Positions 1 through 8,568 of a DNA stretch of 62,670 nucleotides are shown in pieces. This stretch comes from Verrucomicrobiota bacterium. Lineage in GTDB: Bacteria > Verrucomicrobiota > Verrucomicrobiia > Limisphaerales > JACRJZ01. The notes beneath the pieces were generated by a model, which was not told the DNA's origin, did not search any database, and saw only the letters and a program-made list of their open reading frames with translations. The DNA lies in NCBI GenBank assembly GCA_016219875.1, contig JACRJZ010000100.1, positions 1 through 62,670 on the forward strand, read 5' to 3'. The translations under genes and the position numbers were made by a program. Position 1 is the first letter of the stretch. The number at the start of each line of letters is the position of its first letter.

Positions 1-150
1 ACCGGACGGTTCAGACGGGGTCGTGCTTTCGGGTTCGGCCTCGCGGCCTCTTCCCAGACCCAGCTTTCGGTCGTGAACAGTCCAATTCGACCGGCGGGAC
101 TCACACCCGCGTGGCGGCCAGCTTCACCGGCGCACACCCGAAGTCCGAAG

Positions 151-285
151 TTGAATCACCGCAAAGAACACAAAGACTACAAAGAGGGCAGTTCAGAAAG
201 CGGAGGCGGAATCGGTTTCTGTTCGAGGATGAAGCGGCCAAAACGGTGGCCCCTCTTTGCGTCTCTTGGCGTTCTTTGTGGTCCA
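151..285. repeat. Inverted repeat of the CAAAGAACACAAAG family
   Basis: The left arm at 158-187 (CGCAAAGAACACAAAGAC) is answered at 252-283 by its approximate reverse complement (TTGGCGTTCTTTGTGG). A related single arm occurs near 57563-57600, which also shares the preceding GAAGTTGAATC. It looks like a dispersed non-coding repeat; I see no gene in it. Confidence 0.6.
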
Positions 286-298
286 TCTCGGTTTTCGG

Positions 299-412
299 GC
301 CAACGGCATGGTGGCCGTCTTCATGGTGCAATGCCCTGGCTCCGACCAGTGGGCGGCCCGCGACTTGTTCCTCAAAACGGCCACGCAAGTCTTTCAGAAA
401 GACGCCCGGTGA
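299..412 (+). pseudogene. 3' remnant of a serine hydrolase (beta-lactamase-like) gene
   Basis: This reads in one frame as NGMVAVFMVQ... followed by ...FLKTATQVFQKDAR and a TGA at 410-412. That resembles the last helix and strand of beta-lactamase-fold serine hydrolases. Nothing upstream continues the frame as a protein: the homology starts abruptly at CCAACGG, right after the inverted repeat. An almost identical copy sits at 3304-3417. Only the C-terminal ~37 residues survive, so it cannot be functional. Confidence 0.55.
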
Positions 413-470
413 GGCGGATACTTGCCCCGAACCGGGCAACGTCCGGCATGAACCGCCCCCCATGAACCTC

Positions 471-495
471 GTAGCAGCCAACATAAGGAGACTCA
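471..495 (+). repeat. Degenerate half copy of the GTAGCAGCC palindromic element
   Basis: GTAGCAGCCAACATAAGGAG is a diverged left arm of the element seen complete at 20321, 27730, 47202, 51841 and 62229. No right arm is visible. The following sequence to 753 holds no gene that I can recognise. Confidence 0.5.
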
Positions 496-753
496 TTCTG
501 CTTCCGACGAAAAAAGTCAGAGCCTGCCAAAGACCGGAAAGGCAAGGCGTGCCCTCCCCAGCCAGTCGCCGACTAGCGCGGTCAGGAGGCCGCGACTCGC
601 CGATCGTGGATTCCTTGGACCGATGCAGCAACCAGCTCCTCGAACTCCGCGAAGAAAGCGGCGCGGGTGAATGGGCGAGTCGGCGAGTCGGTCCCAGCGT
701 AAATCATGTTGGACTCATTCTTGAAAGGCTGTTATCCGTTGAGAGCTGACCAC

Positions 754-2247
754 ATGAAACTTCTTGCGAAGATGACATCACCGAAACCAATGACGCGGCG
801 TGAATTTGCCGCCCGGACCATGGCGGCGACTGCTGTCCTTGCCGGCGCGCCCGCGTTCCTGCGCGGCCAGAATCTGAACAACAAGCTGAACATCGCGTTC
901 ATCGCTTGCGGCGGCCGCGGCAACGCCAGCCTGTCGGAACTCACCGTCGTTCCGGGCCGCCCGGCGCCCAAGGGCAAGAAGGCGGTTTCGGACGCGGGCG
1001 GCCCACAGGCGCCGCATCCGGATGAGAACGTCACTGTGCTTTGCGACATCAACCAACTCGCGCTCGATTCCGCGTCGCAGCGTTACCCGAAAGCGAGGAA
1101 ACTCAAAGACCTCCGGCGCGTCTTCGATCGGCCGAACGACTTCGATGCCGTCGTGGTGTCCACCGCCGAGCACACGCATGTGTTTGCCACCTACCTGGCG
1201 CTGACGCATGGCAAGCACGTCTATTGTGAGAAGCCCCTCGCCTACAATATCTGGGAGACGCGCCTCATCCGCGAAACCGCTGCGAAGCATCCCAAGCTGT
1301 CCACACAGATGGGCAACCAAGGACACGCCTCGGCGGCGCGGCGCACCATCCGGGAAATCCTGGACACGGGCGTCATCGGTCCGGTGCGCGAAGTCCATGT
1401 CTGGGCTGACCGCGCCTGGGGGCTGCAGGATGCCGCGTCGGCGGAGAAATTCGACAAGCCGCACGGGTTCTACAACGGCATCCAGATCGTCGAGCGCTTC
1501 AAGGAGACGATGCCCGTTCCGCCCACTTTGGACTGGGACCTGTGGCTCGGCCCCGCGCCCGAACGGCCGTACCATGCGACTTACTTCCCCGGCCCGCGGT
1601 GGTATCGGTGGTGGGATTTCGGCAACGGCACGATGAGCGACCTCGGCAGCCACGACAACGACGTGCCCTTCACCGTACTCGATCTCTGGCGGCCGGACAG
1701 TAAGGGCGGGCGCGTGCTGGCCCCGCTCACCGTCGAGGCGGTTTCGCCCAACGTGCCGGTGCCGCATTCGGAGCTGGCGCCCGCGACGCTGCAGGCGACC
1801 TTCCATTTTGCGGCCGTCGGGGCGCAGCCGGCGCTCAAGCTGGTGTGGCATCAGGGGGACAGCAAGCCGCCGGGCTGGATGGAGTCGTGGGGCAAGCGCT
1901 CGTGCGTGTTCATGGGCGAAAAAGGAAAGCTACTCGGCAACGGAAAGCTCCTGCCCGAAGAGCGCTTCCAGGATTTCCAGTCGCCCCCGGCCACGCTGCC
2001 CCGTTCGCCGGGCCATTGGGTGGAATGGGTCAACTACGCCAAGGGCAACGGTCCGGTGCCGGGCTCCAACTTCCAGTATTCCGGCTGGACGACCGAGGCG
2101 AACCACCTCGGCAACGTGGCTTACCGCACGGGAAAAAGGCTCGAATGGAATTACCAGGCGATGCGGGCCACCAACGCGCCGGCTGCCGCGCCCTTCATCA
2201 AGCGTCCGGCGTATCGCAAAGGTTGGGAGGGAATTCTCAAGGCGTGA
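754..2247 (+). CDS. Tat-exported Gfo/Idh/MocA family oxidoreductase
   Basis: Predicted NAD(P)-dependent sugar or inositol dehydrogenase-like protein of 497 aa. The N-terminus carries a twin-arginine signal (TRREFAARTMAATAVLAG), so folded export is expected. The Rossmann part contains FIACGGRGNAS and the family hallmark TAEHTHVFA followed by GKHVYCEKPLAYN, in which the Lys of EKP is the usual catalytic residue. GNQGHASAARRTIREI and DTGVIGPVREVHVW begin the C-terminal alpha/beta domain. I chose the ATG at 754 because it gives a normal Tat leader; ATG 772 is also possible. It sits 61 bp upstream of an isomerase-like gene, a pairing common in Verrucomicrobia and Planctomycetes for oxidation of unusual sugars. 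The substrate cannot be deduced. Confidence 0.88.
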   Translation: MKLLAKMTSPKPMTRREFAARTMAATAVLAGAPAFLRGQNLNNKLNIAFIACGGRGNASLSELTVVPGRPAPKGKKAVSDAGGPQAPHPDENVTVLCDINQLALDSASQRYPKARKLKDLRRVFDRPNDFDAVVVSTAEHTHVFATYLALTHGKHVYCEKPLAYNIWETRLIRETAAKHPKLSTQMGNQGHASAARRTIREILDTGVIGPVREVHVWADRAWGLQDAASAEKFDKPHGFYNGIQIVERFKETMPVPPTLDWDLWLGPAPERPYHATYFPGPRWYRWWDFGNGTMSDLGSHDNDVPFTVLDLWRPDSKGGRVLAPLTVEAVSPNVPVPHSELAPATLQATFHFAAVGAQPALKLVWHQGDSKPPGWMESWGKRSCVFMGEKGKLLGNGKLLPEERFQDFQSPPATLPRSPGHWVEWVNYAKGNGPVPGSNFQYSGWTTEANHLGNVAYRTGKRLEWNYQAMRATNAPAAAPFIKRPAYRKGWEGILKA

Positions 2248-2268
2248 CAGCCGTCAGGCATTGGAGCG

Positions 2269-2296
2269 ATCAACTCTCAACCATCAACTCTCAACC
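2269..2296 (+). repeat. Two direct copies of ATCAACTCTCAACC
   Basis: Two perfect 14-bp tandem copies lie between the oxidoreductase stop and the next start. The related motif CCCTCAACTCTCAACCCTC occurs inside the coding region at about 54890-54915. It is a simple tandem repeat of unknown role. Confidence 0.7.
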
Positions 2297-2308
2297 ATCC
2301 AGCAAACC

Positions 2309-3199
2309 ATGAATCGTCGTTCCTTCCTGAAGATCACTGCGGGCGTCGCGGCCAGCGCCGCTTTTCTCCCGCACGCCCAGGCTGCCGCATCCAAGCGCAA
2401 CCTCCGCATGGCCATCATGTATTCGACCATCGGCATAAAGGGCACCGTCCTCGAGAAATTCCGTGCCATGAAGGAAGCGGGGTTCGACGGCGTGGAGCCG
2501 ATGGGCGGCATGAACCGCGACGAAGTGCTCGCCGCGTTCAAGGCCACCGGCCTGCAAGCCGCGAGCGTCTGCTGCCACACGCACTGGGAGAAGCCCCTCT
2601 CGGCCCCGGATGAAGCCACGCGCAAGATCGGCTTGGACGGGCTGCTGCTCAGCCTGCGCGATGCGCACGCTTACGGCGCCACCTGCGTGCTGTTCGTGCC
2701 AGGCGTCGCCCGCAATGGCGTCACTTATCAGGAGTGTTTCGAACGCTCCATCGCCGAGATCAAGAAGGCGATTCCCGTGGCAAAGGAGACCGGCGTGCGG
2801 ATCGCCCTCGAAAATGTCGGCAACAATTTCATCATGTCACCCGAGCAGGCGGTCGAATACCTCGACGCCATCAACAGCGAGTGGGTGGGGTTTTATTTCG
2901 ACATCGGCAACGCGGGCCGCGTCGGGCCGGCCGAACGCTGGATTCAGGTGCTGGGCAAACGCATTTTCCGCATTCACATCAAGGATTTCAGAGCGAAACC
3001 CGCGGACCCGGCCGCCAAGGGGAAGACACCGCCTGTCAAACTGATCGAGGGCGACACCAACTGGCCCGCGGTGATGAAGGCCCTGGACAACGCTGGCTAC
3101 ACCGGCTGGGCGACCTCCGAGCAACCCGGCACCCAGGCCGCCGACGTGGAAACCGCCCGCGACCTGGCGCAGCGGATGGACCGGATCTTCGCGCTGTGA
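2309..3199 (+). CDS. Sugar-phosphate isomerase/epimerase-like TIM barrel protein (Tat/Sec leader)
   Basis: 296 aa protein of the xylose isomerase-like TIM-barrel superfamily. It starts MNRRSFLKITAGVAASAAF, a twin-arginine-type leader ending near AQA. Family features include DGVEPMGG early, the GVRIALENVGNN strand with its metal-binding Glu, GFYFDIGNAGRVG, and FRIHIKDF with the typical His. These match the divalent-metal site of sugar isomerases and epimerases. It probably acts with the preceding oxidoreductase on an exported or periplasmic sugar; this is inference. The ATG at 2309 follows the tandem repeat, with no clear Shine-Dalgarno. Substrate unknown. Confidence 0.85.
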   Translation: MNRRSFLKITAGVAASAAFLPHAQAAASKRNLRMAIMYSTIGIKGTVLEKFRAMKEAGFDGVEPMGGMNRDEVLAAFKATGLQAASVCCHTHWEKPLSAPDEATRKIGLDGLLLSLRDAHAYGATCVLFVPGVARNGVTYQECFERSIAEIKKAIPVAKETGVRIALENVGNNFIMSPEQAVEYLDAINSEWVGFYFDIGNAGRVGPAERWIQVLGKRIFRIHIKDFRAKPADPAAKGKTPPVKLIEGDTNWPAVMKALDNAGYTGWATSEQPGTQAADVETARDLAQRMDRIFAL

Positions 3200-3216
3200 T
3201 GCCGGCCTGCGGAGCC

Positions 3217-3417
3217 CGAGTCAATTACAGGTCCGGCTATCATCTGCGCAACGGCATGCTCGGCCACGATGGCGCTTATGGCACCGATTTGTCGGTGAAC
3301 TCGACCAACGGAATGGTGGCAGTCTTCATGGTGCAATGCCCCGGCCCCGACCAATGGGCCGCCCGCGGCTTGTTCCTCAAAACCGCCACGCAAGTCTTTC
3401 AGAAAGACGCCCGGTGA
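3217..3417 (+). pseudogene. C-terminal fragment of a serine hydrolase (beta-lactamase family)
   Basis: The frame reads GARVNYRSGYHL, then GHDGAYGTDLSVN and NGMVAVFMVQ, ending in ...QVFQKDAR and TGA. HDGAYGT is the position of the HxG motif in class C-like serine hydrolases, so this is the last ~65 residues of such an enzyme. There is no start or catalytic SxxK upstream; the frame is cut by the preceding isomerase gene. Its last 116 bp closely match 299-414. Either a duplication or a gene conversion left the two copies flanking the oxidoreductase/isomerase pair. Confidence 0.65.
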
Positions 3418-3474
3418 GGGCTGAAAGCCCGGCCATGTGACAGCCTGGGGTGAAGCGTCGAGCGAAGCCCCAGG
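3418..3474 (+). repeat. REP unit, left of the transposase
   Basis: Bipartite hairpin: GGGCTGAAAGCCC (3418-3430), spacer with ATGTGA, then a second stem CCTGGGG...CCCCAGG (3444-3474). The same two-hairpin order occurs inverted at 4062-4106 on the other side of the transposase gene. Confidence 0.7.
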
Positions 3475-3561
3475 TAAACGGCGCCCAACCCTACCCCCCG
3501 CCCTGTCAGGGCGGAACAGACGGCGGAGTTCCTCGCCGCATCCCCTCAGAATCCTGTTCGC

Positions 3562-4014
3562 TCAATCCCACGCGTAGCGTTCGTCCAATGGTTTGCCGTT
3601 CTTCTCGCAAAACCGGCGATACTCGGCCTGGAAATCTTTCTGGCGATGATGTTCCGCCTGATTGCGGATGTATTCTCGCACCGCCTCCACGTGGATCGGG
3701 CTGACGCTGAACGCGCCGTAACCGGTCTGCCACGCGAAATCCGAATACCCCGGGTCGAGGGTCTTGATCCAGGCTGACGACGCGGTTTTGACCTGCTCGA
3801 CAATCCTCGCTGGCGCGTGGTTCTTGGATTGGGCGAGCAGGATGTGAACGTGGTCGCGCACGGAATTGATTTCAATCAGCGGCGAATCGTGGTTCTTGAG
3901 GATGCCGGTGAGGTAGGCATGAAGCTGGCCGCGTTCCTCGTCGCGCAGAAGTGGACGGCGGCCCTTGGTGCTGAACACGAGGCAGACGACGATATTGGCG
4001 AGGGATTGGGACAT
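3562..4014 (-). CDS. tnpA: IS200/IS605-type Y1 (HUH) transposase, probably REP-associated (RAYT-like)
   Basis: 150 aa, full length for the family. The single-strand DNA transposase signature is intact: HUH motif HVH at residues 55-57 and YIRNQ (Tyr115, Gln119) as the YxxxQ nucleophile motif. FSTKGRRPLL, FAWQTGYGAFSVS and the C-terminal DERYAWD are typical of the IS200-like group common in Verrucomicrobia. There is no tnpB beside it. Hairpin REP units lie on both sides in inverted orientation, the layout expected of REP-associated tyrosine transposases that mobilise short palindromes rather than a whole insertion sequence. Activity is likely as all catalytic residues are present; the REP link is inference. 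Confidence 0.9.
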   Translation of the reverse strand: MSQSLANIVVCLVFSTKGRRPLLRDEERGQLHAYLTGILKNHDSPLIEINSVRDHVHILLAQSKNHAPARIVEQVKTASSAWIKTLDPGYSDFAWQTGYGAFSVSPIHVEAVREYIRNQAEHHRQKDFQAEYRRFCEKNGKPLDERYAWD

Positions 4015-4061
4015 GTGGGTGTCGCCCCTACAGGGCTCGGGAGATTTGTGGGGTTGGCGTT

Positions 4062-4106
4062 CCTGGGCCTTCAGCCCAGGCTATCACATGGCGGGCCTTC
4101 GGCCCC
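4062..4106 (-). repeat. REP unit, right of the transposase, inverted
   Basis: CCTGGGCCTTCAGCCCAGG (4062-4080) is a perfect hairpin. It is followed by TATCACAT and the second hairpin GGGCCTTCGGCCC (4093-4105). Read on the minus strand this is hairpin, ATGTGA, hairpin, the same order as 3418-3474. Confidence 0.7.
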
Positions 4107-4205
4107 GGAAGCATGGCGTTTGGTTGCCCGTGCGTTTGAGAAAAAAGCCGCCGGCCCAAGGCCCCCCAAGCAAGGACTGCAATCCCGGTACGCACCTCCG
4201 CCTTG

Positions 4206-4280
4206 CGGGCTGAAAGCCCGTAATGTGAAAGCCCCAAGACCCGATCCCAACCAAAACACCTTCCCGGCCTGAAAGGCCGG
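4206..4280 (+). repeat. Further REP unit and a lone hairpin
   Basis: CGGGCTGAAAGCCCG with ATGTGA at 4223-4228 repeats the first half of the REP unit in plus orientation. A separate perfect hairpin CCGGCCTGAAAGGCCGG follows at 4264-4280. Between 4281 and 4479 I see no complete gene. On the minus strand a short frame beginning MKSKSTVADADKAN (start 4383) runs into these hairpins and may be a truncated gene. Confidence 0.55.
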
Positions 4281-4479
4281 AACCCCTGGAAACCATCGCC
4301 CGGTGGCCTTGCGCCCGTGCCGCCGTGAGCACGCGACCCGCGTTGGCCTTGTCCGCATCCGCCACCGTTGATTTCGATTTCATACCTTGTTGTTTTCCTT
4401 CCCGCCTACAAAGAGGCGCGCGATGGGGACCCTGTTTGTTTTGACGATAATTTCTGTGGCAAGCCAATTGGTCGCGAGG

Positions 4480-5883
4480 CTACACCCATCCTCGGTGGAT
4501 ACGATACGCCCGGCGGCTACGGTTCAGGACCATGCGCTTGATGCTTTCCTCTGTGAAGCCCATATCGTCGAGAAAACAGACCTCAACAAGCAGCGCCATC
4601 ATGTCTGAGAGCCGCCAAAGCCTCCGCCAATCCTGCTCGACAGCGGCGGTGGCGTCGCTCGGATGCGTCAGCTTGTTCCGTAAGTCACTGATTGTCTTTG
4701 CGAATTCTTTTGGGTCTCCCATCAACGATTCCAGAATGCCTCTGTGCTGGATTGCCAGATCCTTCAGCCGCTTGTTCAGGGAAAACCTGTGAAGATGATC
4801 GAGCTTCGTGCGCAGGCTCTCTCGGAAATCCGAGTCGATGGGATCGTCGTCAGAGGGGATGGCGTCCCAGAGCCTTTTGCGCAGTCCGGCTCCGTAGTGT
4901 CCGTCGTCCATGTACTTCCCAGGTTTCGTTGCCGAATGATACGCCTCCAAACTCTGCGCCAGAGTCAGGAATGTGACTCGTGGCGGTTGGTTGTCGCCGT
5001 AGATGGTGGAGAGGTACAAATCCATTGCGGCCTCCAACTTGTTCTGCCGCTCAACAAACTTTCCAAACGCGCTGGCAGGCGATGTGCCGAGTTCGTGGCA
5101 GGTGAAAAGCAGGTCTTGCGGGAGCTTTTTGTGACTTGAGTTGTCGAGCGAGAGTTTTCGGATAATAAGGAAGTCCTCAAATACTGGAGTGTTTTGGACC
5201 ACCTTCTTTGGTTGGTCGATACGCCCTGTCAGGTTCAAGGCGTAAACTGGTCCTTGGAGCGCCAAACATAGAAACCGCTGAAAGGTGTTGGCAATCTCCT
5301 CAAAGGTCGCGTAGGGCTGCATGGTATCGGCCTCAATAATGAGCACGCAGTCCTCAGTCACCTGCAAAGAGTGGTAGTCTGGTTGAACATTCCCGGAGAA
5401 CTCAATCCGAAGAGACAACGGGCCAAACCGTCCCAGCGGGATCGTCTCCGGAACACAGTATGACGCTGTGAAGCTTCGGCGGTCTTCCCCAGGTGTGAAG
5501 GTGAGTCCGGAAGTCCACACCCATTCGCCTAATCCTTTGAACTGGACTTGCATTTCCTTGAACGCGACTTCGTTCAACGAGCGAAAATGGCCTCCAACGA
5601 TACCAGACGCGCTGGTGATCTTGCATGAGCTTCCCCCTGGCAAGTTCATTTCGCTACCTCTGATGAGGCATTCGAACAAGCTCACCGGTTTGGTCTTGAA
5701 GGTCAGCCCGTGAAGCGTGAAGCGTTCGGCGAGTTTCCTGTCATCGAACGACTCGTACAGATGGCCAAACAAATCAATCTCTCCTCCGCAGATGGGACCG
5801 TATGTTGCCTCGCCCTGCAAGCGTCTGTCGGGCTGATCTGCCAGCCACCAAATGCCTTTTACGGTCGTAGTGTTGAGAGACAT
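4480..5883 (-). CDS. ApeA-like HEPN-domain anti-phage protein
   Basis: 467 aa, no signal peptide. The N-terminus (VKGIWWLADQPDRRLQGEA, then a beta-rich stretch) resembles the ApeA N-terminal domain. The C-terminal helical third carries the HEPN RNase-type motif RNKLTH (Arg402-His407), typical of Apea-like HEPN. ApeA proteins are known single-gene abortive-infection systems thought to cleave RNA after phage sensing. The base composition by eye is clearly less GC-rich than its neighbours and it lies beside a transposase and REP cluster, which suggests recent transfer. The assignment rests on motif and architecture; another HEPN-type nuclease is the alternative. Confidence 0.7.
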   Translation of the reverse strand: MSLNTTTVKGIWWLADQPDRRLQGEATYGPICGGEIDLFGHLYESFDDRKLAERFTLHGLTFKTKPVSLFECLIRGSEMNLPGGSSCKITSASGIVGGHFRSLNEVAFKEMQVQFKGLGEWVWTSGLTFTPGEDRRSFTASYCVPETIPLGRFGPLSLRIEFSGNVQPDYHSLQVTEDCVLIIEADTMQPYATFEEIANTFQRFLCLALQGPVYALNLTGRIDQPKKVVQNTPVFEDFLIIRKLSLDNSSHKKLPQDLLFTCHELGTSPASAFGKFVERQNKLEAAMDLYLSTIYGDNQPPRVTFLTLAQSLEAYHSATKPGKYMDDGHYGAGLRKRLWDAIPSDDDPIDSDFRESLRTKLDHLHRFSLNKRLKDLAIQHRGILESLMGDPKEFAKTISDLRNKLTHPSDATAAVEQDWRRLWRLSDMMALLVEVCFLDDMGFTEESIKRMVLNRSRRAYRIHRGWV

Positions 5884-5895
5884 GGTTATGAGAGA

Positions 5896-7185
5896 CTAAG
5901 GAACGGTTGAATTCTTGCCGCCGGGCGGGTGATCGAGGATGTAGCCGATGTCCGCGACGTACATCTGGCGACCGCCGCTGACCGAGGCATCCCAGCACAC
6001 GGTGCGACCGTTGCGGCTGGGCCGGACGTGAAGGTCCACGCGGAAAGTTCCCTTGGGCGCCGTGTTCTTCATTTTCGCGATGGGGATGTACGATCCGGTG
6101 GGGAAGTGGAAGAGATACACGTGCTGGTAATTCTCAGGAGTCGGATAGCAGTCGGCGAGAATCCAGTCTTGGCCGATCCAGGTCGGATCAGGATTGAGTT
6201 TCGCGCCGCCGGGAAGCTTGTGCTGCTTCCCGCTCCCGTCATCGTTGACGAGGCACCAACCCTTGCCTTCCACCAGGGTCATCTCGTCGCGCCAGCCGTA
6301 GTGGCTTGGATCGTCGTAGAAGAAACGAATGTCCGTGCCGTCGGCTTTCATGCTGTAGGCTTTGCTTCCAAATTTGCCGGCGGTGGATTTCAGGTAGGTG
6401 ATGAACCGGGAACCGGTGGTATTCCAATCCGACCGGAAGACGTAGAGTTTGCCATACGTGGAAGGCCAGCCGTCGGGAGTGGTGATGCGGGCCAGTTTCT
6501 CCAGGCTCATGACGAGCCGGCTCGCGCCCGTGTCCATGTCCACGATCCAGATGCCGGTGCCAGCCGGCGTGTTCTGGTGCGCCCACGGGTCCGGAATGCC
6601 GACGTAATCGCAGCCGCCCCAGGCAATCCGCTGAAAATCCTCGTAAGTCGCGAGCTTGCCATCGGGTGAGATGTGATAGATGGGCCGGGGCAGCGTCCGG
6701 GTGGCCTTGGTCTTAAAGTGGTAGAGCTTGGTGATGAAGTGGGAGTTGTCGCTCGCGCGGTCGTTCCACGCGATCTCGTCCGAATTCAGGCGCCACTGCA
6801 GGCGGCACCCCTGCTGCCAGTTCCACGCGGTGGTCGTTCCGATCTTCGTCCACCGGTTGCCTTGCTTCAGATCGAAGTAGCCGATGTCGGCCACGTCGTC
6901 CTTCGTGACGTTGCGATCCTTGAAATAGACCGTCATCGCCAGCGCGTAGCGGTTCGACACGTCGGACTGTTCGGCGCCAAAGAACCAGAACCCCGTGTAG
7001 CCCGAATCACCCGACACACGAGTGACGGTCGCATACTTCGCATCCGTCGCCTCGTCCATGTCGGACCAGGAGCGGTAAGCCGAGTAACCCGCGGCATCCG
7101 CGGGGCGCGCAGCCGATTGCGCCGATGCGGGAAGTGTGGCAACGAGGAGCGTCAGGCAAGCTGGGAGAATTATTTTGGCGTTCAT
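5896..7185 (-). CDS. Secreted beta-propeller protein (TolB/PD40-like)
   Basis: 429 aa with a Sec signal peptide (MNAKIILPACLTLLVATLPASAQ). The mature part shows propeller-like blades: ISPDGKLATYEDF, IWIVDMDTGASRLVMS, SKAYSMKADGTDIRFF, VRPSRNGRTVCWDAS and MYVADIGYI. This pattern of WD/PD40 strands resembles oligogalacturonate lyase and TolB-type propellers, but I do not see the PL22 signature that the protein ending at 62165 has. It is 12 bp from the upstream end of the ApeA-like gene, in the same direction, and is probably read from its own promoter in 7186-7617. Likely role: binding or processing of an extracellular glycan; unproven. Confidence 0.65.
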   Translation of the reverse strand: MNAKIILPACLTLLVATLPASAQSAARPADAAGYSAYRSWSDMDEATDAKYATVTRVSGDSGYTGFWFFGAEQSDVSNRYALAMTVYFKDRNVTKDDVADIGYFDLKQGNRWTKIGTTTAWNWQQGCRLQWRLNSDEIAWNDRASDNSHFITKLYHFKTKATRTLPRPIYHISPDGKLATYEDFQRIAWGGCDYVGIPDPWAHQNTPAGTGIWIVDMDTGASRLVMSLEKLARITTPDGWPSTYGKLYVFRSDWNTTGSRFITYLKSTAGKFGSKAYSMKADGTDIRFFYDDPSHYGWRDEMTLVEGKGWCLVNDDGSGKQHKLPGGAKLNPDPTWIGQDWILADCYPTPENYQHVYLFHFPTGSYIPIAKMKNTAPKGTFRVDLHVRPSRNGRTVCWDASVSGGRQMYVADIGYILDHPPGGKNSTVP

Positions 7186-7617
7186 GAGCAGAGCGTGTCG
7201 GCGACGTGATGGGCTGCGGGCTGATCCAAGCGCGAGGTGCGGCGGGACACACGGGGCGTGCCCTCACCGCCAGCACTTGCCGGGTGAGCGCGCCCCCTCA
7301 TCCCAGCCTTCTCCCTCGGTGGGGGAGAAGGTGTCCGGAGGACGGTTGAGGGGGATTTCAATCGGGCGCGTTTCGCGGCGAAGCCGACTGCAGGCTCTGC
7401 CTGCTCGGCGGTGTCCTTTTTCGTTGGGGCGATCCGGATCATGGGCCGTTGGTTTTGTACCCCTTTCGGCCAATCGCGGCAAGAGGCGAGCGGACTCGGC
7501 CGTGCGCTGAGGTTGATCCTCCTGACCCCGGCTCTATTCTGCTGGCGTATTGCTCGACAGTGTGACACTCAGGCCTTAACCCTGTCGAAGCACTACGCTT
7601 TGCAGAATCCAGAAGCC
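7186..7617. other. Gene-free gap with a hairpin repeat
   Basis: No convincing gene. It contains GACACACGGGGCGTG-like filler sequence (compare 55190-55230) and the hairpin CCTTCTCC...GGAGAAGG at 7307-7331, similar to the hairpin at 40870-40894. Promoters for the flanking divergent genes should lie here but I cannot place them. Confidence 0.5.
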
Positions 7618-8568
7618 ATGCCCTACGATTCCGGCCAGAATCCGCCGGTGAGCGCGGATCGCGCGTCGCCACCCGCGATTTCGATGCGCGGCTTGACCAA
7701 ACGATACGGGCCGCTCACCGCCCTGAATGAGCTTAACCTCGACGTCCAACGCGGGGAGACGCTTGGCTTCCTCGGGCTGAACGGCGCCGGCAAGACCACG
7801 GCCATCCGCCTCCTGCTCGACTTGCTCCGGCCCACCCGCGGCCAGGCGTTCATCTTCGGCTACAACTGCTGGACGGAGGGCCTCGACGCGCGAGCGCGCA
7901 TCGGCTACCTGCCTGGCGAACTGGGCCTCTATCTGGACCTGACGGGGCTGGAAACGCTCGACTTCCTCACGGGCCTCAACGGACAGCCGCCGGATAAACG
8001 CCGCCGACAAGAACTCTGTGACCGGCTGGAATTGTCCCGCCACGACCTGCGACGGCGGTTGCGCGAATACAGCACCGGCATGAAGCGCAAACTGGGAATC
8101 ATCCAGGCTTTCCAGGCGAACCCTCCGCTCCTGATTCTGGACGAACCCACCGAGGGCCTCGACCCGCTCATGCAGGAATCGTTCTACGCCTTGCTCGCGG
8201 ACGTCAAACGCGGGGGCACGACCGTTTTCATGTCTTCCCACGTGCTGTCCGAAGTGGAGCGTGTTTGCGACCGGATTGCGCTGTTGCGCAAGGGCGAAAT
8301 GGTTCTCCTCTCCAGCGTGCAGGAAATCCGTCGCCTGGCGCCGCGGCGTGTGCGCGTCGTTTTCAGCAAGGACGTGAGTGCCCATCCGGAACTTCCTCCG
8401 GGCTACGAACTGACGGAAAAGACTCCCCGGCTCTGGCGGCTGACCGTCGCCGGGCCGCTTGGCTTCCTGCCCGGTCTGCTCGAAGGGCTGCCGGTGGAAG
8501 ATATGGAGGTGGAGGAGGCGCGACTCGAAGACGTGGTCCTGAAATACTACCGCGAGGAGGCTTCATGA
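7618..8568 (+). CDS. ABC-2 type transporter ATP-binding protein
   Basis: 316 aa ATPase of a multidrug or export type ABC system. Walker A GLNGAGKTT (residues 53-61), signature STGMKRK (152-158), Walker B LLILDEPTEG (171-180), and the H-loop in MSSHVLSE are all present. The C-terminal ~90 residues form the usual extra domain of DrrA/YtrB/CcmA-like ATPases (VRVVFSKDVS...). I chose ATG 7618 since residues before it are not conserved-looking. It overlaps the permease gene by ATGA, so the two are translationally coupled. Substrate unknown. Confidence 0.93.
   Translation: MPYDSGQNPPVSADRASPPAISMRGLTKRYGPLTALNELNLDVQRGETLGFLGLNGAGKTTAIRLLLDLLRPTRGQAFIFGYNCWTEGLDARARIGYLPGELGLYLDLTGLETLDFLTGLNGQPPDKRRRQELCDRLELSRHDLRRRLREYSTGMKRKLGIIQAFQANPPLLILDEPTEGLDPLMQESFYALLADVKRGGTTVFMSSHVLSEVERVCDRIALLRKGEMVLLSSVQEIRRLAPRRVRVVFSKDVSAHPELPPGYELTEKTPRLWRLTVAGPLGFLPGLLEGLPVEDMEVEEARLEDVVLKYYREEAS

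Noticed and set aside
3562..4014. Complete IS200/IS605 element with tnpB
   Set aside because: Only tnpA is present; no tnpB, and the flanking palindromes are REP-like rather than IS ends.
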